64,000 nt of DNA from Andrena cerasifolii. Its lineage: Eukaryota; Arthropoda; Insecta; Hymenoptera; Andrenidae. Every line of letters begins with the position of its first letter. Positions within the stretch are counted from its first letter, which is position 1. The stretch spans positions 11,904,001-11,968,000 of the forward strand of contig NC_135126.1 in the NCBI RefSeq assembly GCF_050908995.1, given 5' to 3'. The position numbers and the translations under genes were made by a program. Positions 53,566-63,587 of the stretch are shown in pieces. The notes below the pieces were generated by a model. The model saw only the letters and a list, made by a program, of their open reading frames with translations. It searched no databases and was not told the origin of the DNA.

Positions 53566-55071
53566 TTAAAACGTTGCTATACTAAGCGGTACAGCTGGAT
53601 AATATCCATCATACTTCTTTCCATCTTTAGTAAAACACACGTAACTTTTCTCTAACGGATGCTGTGTTACTAAGTCTATCTCTGGTATACAAAGCTTTGC
53701 ATATTTCTTTATAATATAACCCCATAATGAGTCTGTATGAATCTTAGAATCTTTCAAGCAGAAATAAGAGCCCCAAAATGTTGAATTCAATATTTTTTCA
53801 TCAGGATGCGATAATCCTTGATTAATCATTCCTTCCGACATTTGTTCCTCGGTTACAGCTACTGTATCGCATTGCGCACATGCGTCTGGTACATAAATAT
53901 CTTGCAGAAGATTATCACCGACATATATACAACGAGGCTTACTCTTCTCAGATATATATCCAAGGAATTCAACCAGCCCTTTCCAATTACCTTGGCTATA
54001 TATCTCAGCACGCTTTAAGTCTTTTACTTCTACTATATCGCCCACTTCGTTATTCGTTACTCGAAGAAATGGATGCTCATTGGTGAAAAAGCCAGGCTTT
54101 TTGGCAAAACAAATAATAATATCAAAGAGGGATTTCCAGTCTTCTCCAAGGGCATGAGTGGCAGCAAGATCAACAAAGTCAACGTTAGAACCGCTAATAA
54201 GAAAAGTAACGCGATGTTTCTTTAGTTCTTGAAGCCAAGATATCGTTTTTCCACTACATTTATGTATGTACTTAGCAGGATCCCGTTTTAGACTAGGAAA
54301 GAAGTGTCCTCTATCTAGCTTGAAATGATCTTTATTGTACATTTCAATTAGTCCATCTAACATATCAGGCCAAACATTATATTCGTTTAAAGGTCCTTCC
54401 TCTTGTTCTTCGTCAAGAGTGTCGATTAATCTTGCAAAAATAAGAGACGACGAAATGTCAAAGTAATCTAATAAACTTCTCATTCTCAATGACAAGGGAC
54501 CATTCCACGTCGACAACATGTTATTACAGAAGGCATCTGTAACCTCCCATCTCTGTTCGGGATATATTTCTTTAATCTTTTCTATACTCAATAAATTAGT
54601 TCCATGGGATGCTCTTTGAATTATACCATCAGCAGTTATTCTAAGTATATTTCCCTTCTCGAAGTCTAGGAACAATCCTTTTTGCATGAAATCTAAGTCC
54701 TTATCTTCCAAAGGCCTGGATAAATATTTTGCGTTGTACCCCTTTTCCGTTACCAAATAATTAGCTAATAATTCGTACACCAAGTGCACCAGGTTCGTTA
54801 CTTTATAACGTAAAAGAGTATTGTCTAAATCAAAGCCGATACAATCATAATCGAGAAACTTAAATGTATTCATGTTGGCTTGGGTCGACGGAGCAACTGA
54901 CGCCGTTGTAGAGTAATATTTAAAATTTACAGAGTGCGAAAAACAGTATGCAATAAATCCTGATTTATCACTGGCTTTATAGTTTAGAATATTCTTCAGG
55001 CAAGACTTCAGTGGTATATGCAGTAAATTCCGAATTCTTGTCATATCTGAGATCACCAACACATTTTTCAT
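53566..55071 (-). CDS. NT5DC1: 5'-nucleotidase domain-containing protein 1 (HAD superfamily)
   Basis: A single uninterrupted frame of 501 codons. It belongs to the HAD-type IMP/GMP 5'-nucleotidase-like family and is closest to NT5DC1 as judged by FDLDNTLLRYK, QRASHGTNLL and KRDPAKYIH. HAD motifs are intact: motif I FDLDNT with Asp81 and Asp83, motif II LISGS at 291-295, Lys325 in KKPGFF, and motif IV VGDNLLQD at 384-391. It is therefore probably an active magnesium-dependent phosphatase, with substrate unknown for NT5DC1 proteins. The first 70 residues precede the family's usual start and contain MTRIRNLLHIPLKSCLKNIL at 10-29, an Arg/Lys-rich amphipathic stretch that looks like a mitochondrial presequence. 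Translation could start at Met1, Met10 or Met67; I chose Met1 as the longest. No intron breaks the family's conserved region, which is unusual beside its many-exon neighbours. Confidence 0.9.
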   Translation of the reverse strand: MKNVLVISDMTRIRNLLHIPLKSCLKNILNYKASDKSGFIAYCFSHSVNFKYYSTTASVAPSTQANMNTFKFLDYDCIGFDLDNTLLRYKVTNLVHLVYELLANYLVTEKGYNAKYLSRPLEDKDLDFMQKGLFLDFEKGNILRITADGIIQRASHGTNLLSIEKIKEIYPEQRWEVTDAFCNNMLSTWNGPLSLRMRSLLDYFDISSSLIFARLIDTLDEEQEEGPLNEYNVWPDMLDGLIEMYNKDHFKLDRGHFFPSLKRDPAKYIHKCSGKTISWLQELKKHRVTFLISGSNVDFVDLAATHALGEDWKSLFDIIICFAKKPGFFTNEHPFLRVTNNEVGDIVEVKDLKRAEIYSQGNWKGLVEFLGYISEKSKPRCIYVGDNLLQDIYVPDACAQCDTVAVTEEQMSEGMINQGLSHPDEKILNSTFWGSYFCLKDSKIHTDSLWGYIIKKYAKLCIPEIDLVTQHPLEKSYVCFTKDGKKYDGYYPAVPLSIATF

Positions 55072-55507
55072 ATATTGCTTAAATATTCAATACACGGTGG
55101 ACACGAGCGAATGCATACATTGAAAGCAATCGAATTAGAAGCAGGATTATTTATTCAATGATAACATTGCCCGTAATGTTTTGCTTCAAATTTTAGTCGG
55201 TCGATCTGTAAGCAACCTACGAATTCGAAAATACCTAGGCGAAGTACCGATAACGGCTCGAAGTTAATGAAACGCGGAAAAAAAGTTGTGTATTTCTTTG
55301 TAGCATTTACGGGTACAAAAATGCTTAGAGCATATGCTCTAAGCAAAAACCCGTTGAATATGCAATGTATACCTATGTACTTAAGTACTAATCATACAAA
55401 GCAACCTACTTTAAATGCTTACAACGCATTTATATTCGACATTCAGAGGTCAGATAACATACGACTATATTTATAGTTTACTCCACGAAACTGTGGAAAG
55501 CTTCTAA
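55072..55507. other. Upstream region of NT5DC1
   Basis: This AT-rich non-coding stretch should contain the NT5DC1 promoter and 5' untranslated region on the minus strand. It also contains the 22-bp palindrome at 55323-55344. A 23-codon minus-strand frame starting at 55306 (MLQRNTQLFFRVSLTSSRY and on) looks presequence-like but hits a stop before any donor that keeps frame with known exons, so it is not called. Confidence 0.4.
55323..55344. repeat. Perfect 22-bp palindrome matching transposon tips
   Basis: GCTTAGAGCAT is followed directly by its exact reverse complement. The half-site CTTAGAGCAT equals the terminal tip of the inverted-repeat element at 55508-55698, as if two element ends were joined head to head with the interior lost. 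Confidence 0.9.
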
Positions 55508-55698
55508 CCTTAGAGCATATAAATATGCAATGCGCGAAAATGTAGACGGCGGTAGAAAGAGTTTCTAACATAAAAAGAAAACGCTACGTCCCTGGCGCTA
55601 GAAAGAGAGAGGGTGTCCCCCATGTATATCTTTCTCTTTCTACCGCTATCTACACTTTCGCCCATTGCATGCTTCTTCCATGTTTAAATGCTCTAAGG
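55508..55698. mobile_element. 191-bp MITE-like terminal-inverted-repeat element
   Basis: The left arm 55508-55562 starts CCTTAGAGCAT and contains GCAATG, GCGAAA, TGTAGA and GCGGTAGAAAGAG. The right arm (about 55637-55698) carries the same blocks in inverted order, with small insertions. The interior is about 75 bp with no coding capacity. Target duplication not resolved. It sits between NT5DC1 and the EAAT gene, about 440 bp upstream of the NT5DC1 start. Confidence 0.75.
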
Positions 55699-58600
55699 TC
55701 GTAAACTATATAATGATTTCTAGTGTAACGGAATTACAATATCGGAGAATATGCAAAGTGTAGGGAAATATGTATTCAGCAGTTACTCACTTTAGGCGGT
55801 ATGTGAACGAAGCGGATATTCCTCGCCTGGACGAAGAACATGTCGTAACTGTACGAATCCCCCCTGGGATCGGTGAAAACGCAATCCCTCATCACAATAT
55901 TCATGTAACTGTAAGCACGGCGAAGATGAGCGCAAGCAAAAGACTGGAAATCCACACTAGACCAATAACAACAAGAAAGGCTCAACTGAAAGACACTTAC
56001 GCGTCTGCGTGCTCCACGGTCCCATAAACTGACCCCTCATTTCGAAGGTCCACGGTTGTTTGCTCATTCTCGACAGCTTTCAATAAAATTGCGAGACTGT
56101 TGAAGAATTTGTATCTTTCTTGTTTCGAATCAAGAGTCATGATACCAGACGTTCAGATGCATAGGGTATGACCGGTATAACATTGCCGGCAAAGAAGAAT
56201 CTTGCCTTTGCAGGTGTAGCCAATTGTTCGTGGGCGAGACAAAATAACCATAGCTTTTGGGGGGTGCTATCAGTGATACCAATCAATGGCGCGCTAAATA
56301 TGAATGAATAAATTGATGACGAAATGATAAAAATTATATATAGAGGAGAGCTAGATTCCTTGATCTATATATTGGCATACATAAAATACATAGCGAAGAA
56401 TATGTTTATTTCTTAACTACTTTTGTTAATCTTAGACATATACGTTTAAATTTAAGTGATATAATTGCGTAAGTTCGTTTCATGTTGCATTTAAAGTTTA
56501 AAGCCACACTTTCCTCATATAATTTCATCGCCTACTTTCCTGTAGCGACGAGGACACTGTTGTCGGTAGTAATACCGAGCGTATTTCATGGGCTACTCCA
56601 CAGGGTCGGCGGAGCAGATTTTTCTCGAGTATGAAGTTGGGGTAGTGAGCGGGGGAGTAAAAAACAGTAGCAGGCAAACAGAAAATAAAAGATAGTAAAA
56701 TGCCTTCCAAATTCCCGAATGTGGAATTCCACACACAGGAAAATCTCAAGTGTCGAACATACATTTTACAAAACTCACGCCACCTCTGCTACGTCAGCCT
56801 TATTTAAAATATTACACTTTAAAACGGGCGTTTAAAATTGCCCACTTTTCTACGCACATTCAAGGAGATAACTTATCAATGGTTTGTCATTTTATCGCAG
56901 AACGTGTACGGTATCCCCTTGGTTTTTACATGGTGCAGAAGGTCTGGCATAAAGCTTTCAGAAATCATCGCGTTATGTACAATATGATTTTTCACTGTCC
57001 GAAAATATAAAAAATACGTTAATTATACGCTGAATCGATTATCAAGGATTTCTTCAGGCCCGATTCGTCCCTGTACATAGGAAAAATTGGGCAACTGCCT
57101 AGGGCGTAAAGTTGACAAGGGGTGCAAAATATTTTTTCCATTGTTGGTATTTTTTAAAATAAAGTTTTAAATAAAATATTACAAATCTCACTGGTTAGTT
57201 AGTTAGTTAATTCTTTATTTCAGCGTAATTGCCAAAAAATGGACTCGGTTTTGCAGTATTTACATAAAACAGATTTCTATACACGCGCAACAAGTTGTGT
57301 TATAAATGTTTTAAGCTACGAGTACAAATTCAGAGTAAGGTCATGAAAACGTTCAAATAAACGTATTATTAAATAATAGAGCCCGAGCCGGACAAGGTTT
57401 TTTTCTGAAATCGATAATACTTTCGTTAAATAATTAATATTCTGCATTAATTTTTGAAGTTGCAACCGAGTCATTTTACGATCGAATCTCCTTCATTCCT
57501 TTTATTTCGTCTAGCCAGATATTGAATAATTTTATCTCATGAAACAGAATATTTTCATCGACTATTGACAAAGAGAAAAATCACGATATAAAGGCAAGGC
57601 GAAGGATCTAACTTGCTCGTACAAGCAAAGAATCTTCGAACGTTTCTGTCCGCAAAGATCCTTATATTAAGGGCTGCGTTCTCCCAACCCCATCGCAATT
57701 CACGTAGCTGTTGAAATGCACATCGATGTTATCTGTTTGCTCTGGCGTTGAGAAACGTATCACGTCACGTTACGTTTCCCTTACCATTCCTCACGAATCA
57801 TCGCCCGGTAGTTGCATTTGGCACCTGCACAGAACCGAGCAACAGTATTTCATGAACTAAAATGCACAGCATTTCATTCTCAATACAGCATGCCCTACTA
57901 TCTTCTTCCTGTGTATGCTGAAGAAAATATGCTTCCCATTAAAAGAAAAGGGATGACCTTGAAACGGCCTTGATCATTTGCCAATAATTTCCCGCAAAAT
58001 TTCAGTGACCCTCCCAAACTCGCTCGATCTCTATAAGTCCAATTTAACGCTAAGCGCTACGTCGGGATGAAAGTCGACTTAATCTGGTAATAGTCGTAAT
58101 GGGCATCTGCGCGATCCACCGTGGAGCCAATATTAGTCTACGTACAGTCACTCATAACCATCATTACTGGAGGAATTAGGTTACCTCGCAACGGATATAC
58201 AAAGGGGCCCTACAGATTGGTCCGTATCCTACATGCTTTGAAAATAAGCCGCGATGAACGTTCCAGTTGCGATCTGCATCCCTGACGGGGACCTCGGGAA
58301 GAAAATCAATGAGATTACAATCGCTTATGGATTCAGTAACAGATTTCAAGGCGTGCTGCGCGTACCGCGCTGCTCTAATTTCATGCCTCGACGCGACAAT
58401 GCCAGTCACCGTTAGGAGATGCGAAGCAGCATTCCTTTTGCAAGACACCGCGATTTCGAATGTCGGCCAAGGCCACGGAGATGGGGGTTTCCTGTTAAGA
58501 TCATTCTTAACAAGGGAACCCGGCGCGCAACGGCCGCCTTGCTCGGCGTAATCGTAACTTACTCAACAGGCTGGCAATGGCGCGCAAATTACGATATTGT

Positions 58601-59745
58601 CTTCGAGATTATAGAACGAGTCCTCCAAGTGGCACGTGTATGCACCAACTGCCTACTGTTTCCACCCATGATCAGGCGTTTCCCTCGGGTGGGCTTCAGT
58701 TGGCTCGCATTGACTCGTTAGTACCGTAACGATTTCTTTCAACGGTCCATTAGTGGCTCGGTTGAAACTTTAAAACGTCCTCCACGGCCGAGAATAGGTA
58801 TCGATTAGCAACTATTCGAATTATGCCAGCTGGAACCGACGACTGGACTCGGTGTCCCTGCAAGCGGCAAACGTATCGCGATGCATTTTAATCATCCAAA
58901 CGGGGTTTGCGCGTCAAGGGTTGATCCGTTCGTGTTCCCCATTTAGGGCAATTTAGCCGATGCCGTGGTTCCAATAGAGACGGGTCTATTTCTACGAAAC
59001 GGACTCGCGTGGTACACATTTTTCTCCCTTCTGCTTATTCAGTGCCGTGCGACCCGCTGTGATGAGTGCCCTCTTCCTGTAGCCTGCCGTCTCTTTCGCG
59101 CTTCGTCTAGTCTCCCTTCGCTCTTTCGGTATCCACCCTCCGCCCCCTCTCGAGCTCTAATCAGCTTCCTGGATGGGGCACATTATCTACGTGATGGCAG
59201 ATCGTAACTACGCGATACCTAGACAAGCTCCGGGGTTTCGATCATACGGTAGTCACTCGGCAGCCCATTGCGCGTAAAAGACCCGCCAAGATCCCGCGGT
59301 TACGCATGTCGCTCAGCTTATTATACGATTCTGTGGTATCAGTGTAGTGATCCTGGAGCGGTGTGTCGGTTACCATCGAGCCTCAGGTGTGACCTCCTTC
59401 GGGGAACCTACTCCTGGCGTTGGTTTCCAATTGTGCCCCTCAGTATCCCGCTGTTTACTCGCCCGGAACGCGCGCAAAGGACGAAAGCCGGGTCTTTGCA
59501 TCCGGGTCACCTCGTAGGGCTCGAAGTCAATTCTTAATTGCAGCTCAGGGTGTTCGGCCAGCTACAGTTTAGGGCTGGACGATCGACAGCAATTCGTACG
59601 GCGAATGATTGTTGGTTTGTGAAAACAGATGTGACAGCGATGAAGACCGCGGGATGATAGAGAACGTGCCCACCGCGATCTTCCTCGTGCCCAGGGGGAG
59701 ACTCTTCAGGAAGCTTTGAAGTGACGCATTATCGGAACAAGCACA
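55699..59745. other. Intergenic region upstream of the EAAT gene
   Basis: No exon could be supported. An 85-codon plus-strand frame at 55770-56027 and several frames at 58.2-59.5 kb have no recognisable domain. The 3' part should contain the EAAT promoter and 5' untranslated exons, which cannot be placed. A possible decayed hAT end lies at about 57057. Composition changes from AT-rich (55.7-57.7 kb) to GC-richer (57.7-59.7 kb). Confidence 0.5.
57057..57135. mobile_element. Possible decayed hAT-type transposon end
   Basis: CAGGCCCGATTCG is followed about 40 bp later by TGCCTAGGGCG and AAGGGGTGCAAAATATTTTTT. The CAGG start plus a CTAGGGCG-type block resembles terminal regions of some animal hAT elements. 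No opposite end was found, so it is either a fragment or a coincidence. Confidence 0.3.
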
Positions 59746-61975
59746 ATGTCGTTAGGGCAACGCATATCTGGGGCTGTTGCAGTCCTCCGGGGCGCTTCGG
59801 AGGTCAAGGGAACTCGCTCGTAAGATCTGGGAAACTTGTGCTTTCTTCTCAACTACTCTCCCCCTCTTACTTGGGCCCATTTCCAGGTCATGTTCCGACG
59901 AGATCGAAAAGATCGCATCCGAGGACGAGAGGAACGCGCGCCCCAAGATAACACCGCTCGACAGATTGCAAACAGTTAGTAGCAACCATACACTTCCCTT
60001 AAGACTTTCTCCGCGTGCTATTTGAGTCTGAACACAGGTGGTGGACTGGATCGGGGAAAACATGCTTCTGGTCTTCACGATCGCTGGGGTCTTGGTGGGC
60101 CTCCTACTCGGGTTTCTTGGTCGATTAGCCAGTCCCTCGCCGCAGTCGATTACTCTTGTCAGCTTCCCGGGAGAACTTCTGATGCGACTGCTGAAGATGT
60201 TCATATTACCGCTAATTGTGTCTTCACTTATCGCCGGTGATTATGCATCGTTCTAAGCGGGGGTGAAGAACGTAAACCCTGCACGATATGGTTCCCTAAG
60301 TTTTCTTTCTCGCCAGGAATGGCACAGCTGGATGCCAGGAGCTCGGGAAGAATGGGATTCAGAGCGTTGATGTATTACTCGGTAACGACCATTCTCGCCG
60401 CCATAGTGGGCATCGTGATGGTGTTAATGATTCATCCGGGCGATCCTAGGATTAAATCCACTATAACCGCGCCCAGGTCGGAAGACACGAAGGTTTCCAC
60501 GCTGGATGCTATTCTCGACATAATTAGGTACGGGCAACCAGTGTAGTCTAACGTTAATGATCAGCAGTAAAGTAAACGGCAATTTTAGAAACATGGTGCC
60601 GGATAACTTGGTGCAGGCGTGCTTCCAGCAGGCACAGACCACTTACGTGCAGAAGAAAGTGGTGATCATAGGGAGCACGAATCAAAGCGATTACGTCCTA
60701 GAGCCAACGTTAATGTATAGAGACGGGACGAACGTGATGGGCATGATAATGTTCTGTATCACGTTCGGCCTGGTCGCTGGACAGATTGGTCCTCGAGGAA
60801 GATTGATGGTCGACTTCTTCGTGGTGCTGAACGACATTATCATGAAACTCGTCAGTAGCATTGTGCTGTGGTGAGCGATCGAGTCACACAACTTACGTAG
60901 TTCCACGCTTGGTAGTTCCCCCGAGTTGTGTATGCTTCGCGATAACACGGGTATAGAATGGGTTTGAATGTTAACGTCACACAGGTACTCCCCGTTCGGA
61001 ATCATGTGCTTGATAGCGGGTAAAATAATGTCGATCAACAATCTGGCGGCGACCGCGCAGATGTTGGGTCTGTACATGGTCACGGTGATCGTGGGTCTAC
61101 TCATTCACGCCGTAATCACTTTGCCAGCGATATTCTGGTTCTTAACGCGGCAGAACCCCGCCGTGTTCTTCAGGGGTATGATGCAAGCCTGGGTTACAGC
61201 TTTGGGTACAGCGTCCAGGTAGCGATCGATCGTTTACCTCACAAGCACTCGTGTGAAATGCTGCAGTGTACGTTTCTCGTGTTTCTCAGCGCTGCAACTT
61301 TGCCTGTAACCTTCCGTTGCCTCGAAGAAAATAACAAAATCGACCCCAGGGTGACTCGATTCGTGGTGGCGGTAGGAGCCACGGTAAACATGGACGGGAC
61401 AGCTCTTTACGAAGCAGTCGCGGCAATTTTCATCGCTCAAATGAATGGAATCTCGTTGGGACTGGGTGAAGTCATAACGGTCAGGTGTGTGCGACCAAAC
61501 GCGCCTGCAAATTCTATAATTTATTTACGTTTCTCGTTGTTTGCATAGTCTCACAGCTACCCTTGCGAGCATAGGGGCTGCAAGCATTCCCAGCGCTGCT
61601 CTGATTACGATGCTGATTGTACTCACAGCTTTGGGTTTACCTACGAGTGATGTTTCCTTGCTCTTCGCCGTAGATTGGATGTTGTACGTCTAGCTCAGTA
61701 CTTAGTAGATTGAAACATATTCAGGCGAAGCGATTGCAGTAATTAATATTTCGTGTGACTCTCGAAGGGACCGGATCAGGACGTCGATAAACGTTCTGGG
61801 CGACGGCTACGGAGCTGGAATAGTTTATCACTTGAGCAAGGACGAGCTGGATAAAATGGATCAGGAACGAAAATTAGAGGGCCTCGAAACGGGGACACCA
61901 CTCGAGGACATCCCGGGGAGCTGCCGATGCAAGTGTGCATCTGCTCCCAAGCAAACTTCTGAAACAAAGATCTGA
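59746..61975 (+). CDS. EAAT: Excitatory amino acid transporter (SLC1/EAAT family)
   Basis: Nine coding exons join in frame: 59746-59819, 59887-59974, 60038-60236, 60317-60527, 60589-60870, 60985-61218, 61290-61484, 61549-61683, 61768-61975 (1626 nt, 541 aa, normal for EAATs). It is a plasma-membrane sodium/proton/potassium-coupled glutamate and aspartate transporter, in insects typical of glia and neurons. Visible: the cytosolic acidic/basic N-terminus up to about residue 55, TM1-2 with FPGELLMRLLKMFILPLIVSS, the re-entrant loop serines GTASSAATLP at 359-368, NMDGT at 396-400, and DRIRT with Asp474 and Arg477. Arg477 marks acidic-substrate transporters as opposed to neutral ASCT types. The first exon was chosen because ATG 59746 has a GTAAGA donor in exactly the phase needed by the next exon; this start is inferred. 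The C-terminus carries a Cys-rich SCRCKCAS segment. Introns are about 60-115 bp. Confidence 0.93.
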
Positions 61976-62254
61976 TTTGTAAGGGTATTGACCTTCTTCC
62001 GTGCACTTTTCCCCCCAACTTCCCGAACGGCGACATAAAGGAGAACTGTGCCCGCCTACGCGGCTGCTCAAATTAAATTATTGCAACGGCATGCGACAGA
62101 ATTGGTAGGAACGAAACATTATTCCTTCACTGCCAAAAAAGGTTTTCCGGGGCTCGCGCTCAATCGAGAGATGTCTGATACGTTGTAACTTAATCGCTGC
62201 TAGTGATACAGATAGATATCCTGAACGCTCGCGACGGACGGGTGCGCAGAGTGC

Positions 62255-62561
62255 AATAAAAATGTGAGCATGTCAAGTACAAAGCAATATCGATACATAG
62301 ATTGTTAATGGTCTGTTCACGGTGCAATAAACGTTAATTTAAATATCAAAGGTGCTTATTGTTTCTTGATTCGAGTAGTCGAATAAACGGGTAATCGAAG
62401 CGCTGAATTACGGTAATTTAAGCAATTCAAAAACCTGTTCGCCGATTTATCACACACTAGATGATTCCGTTTTAAGTGAAACGTAGGGTTTTGTAATATT
62501 TTGTTTACAATGTTTGTGTACTCTATTTATTGTATGCTTATTACATGAACAATGAAATAAA
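62255..62561 (+). terminator. Candidate polyadenylation signals of the EAAT gene
   Basis: AATAAA occurs at 62255-62260, 62326-62331 and 62556-62561, giving 3' untranslated regions of roughly 0.3-0.6 kb. On the opposite strand TTTATT at 62526-62531 (AATAAA on minus) could end EMC6, about 300 bp after its stop. Which are used is unknown. Confidence 0.5.
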
Positions 62562-62834
62562 TATAAATTCAACTACATTTGTAACAATAATTTATGTGTT
62601 TACATTTTGAATTAGGTCAAATAACAGGCAAGGTTCGGCCGGTGAAGCTGTGGAATAGATGTATTTTCGAAAGAGTATATACTATATACATACATGTACA
62701 ATACATCGCGCTGTGCTTTAACAATATTATTACTCTGGCTAGTAACTTGCAGTTGTTTGTGATATAATTAATTAATTAACGACATACCTATTTAGTTAAA
62801 AAATATAAATTCTTAAATCTAAATATCCTTTGGT

Positions 62835-63587
62835 TCAGTAGACATGCACCATACCATATAAAAATCTGATCTCGAGTTAAGGAAAATATAAAACCTAAGA
62901 AGCATACCGTACTTTATACTTGCTATTAGACACAAATATTAATTTAATAGTTCTAAAAGGATACGTCCAAAATAGCACATATGTCTGTGGCATTATCAAA
63001 ATAATTCTTATTAAGGAAAATACTCATATTTCGATAAGTATTTGATAATTAAGTGCAATCTTTAATGGCAACATAAAGGATACAAAAAGTCCTCCGAAAA
63101 ATCCACTTGTCAAAAGATTTCGCCTGCTTATAAAATACTTTTTCCACTGACCCCCAGCTTTTAACAACAACATTGCCTATGGAAGAATTCCTCCGAAGTC
63201 GAAGTTTGTCAAAGAAATAAAATTACTTTTTAATAACTTCTCTTACCCATAATCCGAATACTGCAAAGATGTAGAAACCAAATCCGTATAAACCTGTCAA
63301 CCCTAACAAACCAGCTGTGCCACCCGACAAAGCTGCCATAGATATCCTACAATATTCCACGACAGCAGCATTGTTTACGACAGCCGCCTCGCTATACGCA
63401 ATTATTTCTGAAAGAATAAGTGAATTTCAGTTTACTATTCAAGCGATATTGTTTTGTAAGTAGTCGAACGGCCTTTAGAATGCAGAATAAATTACTTTGT
63501 TCGCACAGATAACAGAACAGTATAATTACAGGTCTTTTTTTATGACCCACCTCCTTTTTCCTGCTTCGTTTTAATCTTTCCCAACAT
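62835..63587 (-). CDS. EMC6: ER membrane protein complex subunit 6 (EMC6)
   Basis: Five minus-strand coding exons: 63551-63587, 63247-63407, 63084-63176, 62965-62984, 62835-62865 (342 nt, 113 aa; human EMC6 is 110). EMC6 is a small multi-pass subunit of the ER membrane insertase that places tail-anchored and multi-pass proteins. The family signature is complete: NNAAVVEYCRISMAALSGGT, then GLLGLTGLYGFGFY, then KAGGQWKKYF and the C-terminus TYVLFWTFLYGMVHVY. Expected membrane segments are about 36-64 and 88-112. The start at 63587 gives a short basic N-terminus (MLGKIKTKQEKG). Exon 4 is only 20 nt and supplies TYVLFW plus two bases of the next codon; without it the frame and the invariant C-terminus are lost. 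Introns 3 and 4 are both 99 nt with the same donor GTATCCTTT. Confidence 0.93.
62965..62984 (-). other. 20-nt microexon of EMC6
   Basis: Between acceptor GCCACAG and donor GTATCC lie exactly 20 bases coding Thr-Tyr-Val-Leu-Phe-Trp plus two bases of Thr104. They join GGLF upstream and FLYGMVHVY downstream to give the family's conserved C-terminus. Confidence 0.9.

Noticed and set aside
55261..55306. Presequence-like minus-strand mini-frame as first exon of the unidentified gene
   Set aside because: It reaches a stop, and the only earlier donor gives a phase that does not fit the exon at 53214-53396.
60031..60052. Similarity to a known insect microRNA (start of TGAACACAG...)
   Set aside because: The match is short and falls on the EAAT acceptor and exon, with no hairpin.
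59752..60204. 150-codon minus-strand frame opposite the EAAT 5' exons
   Set aside because: It is the shadow of plus-strand EAAT exons 1-3, whose joins and family match are clear.
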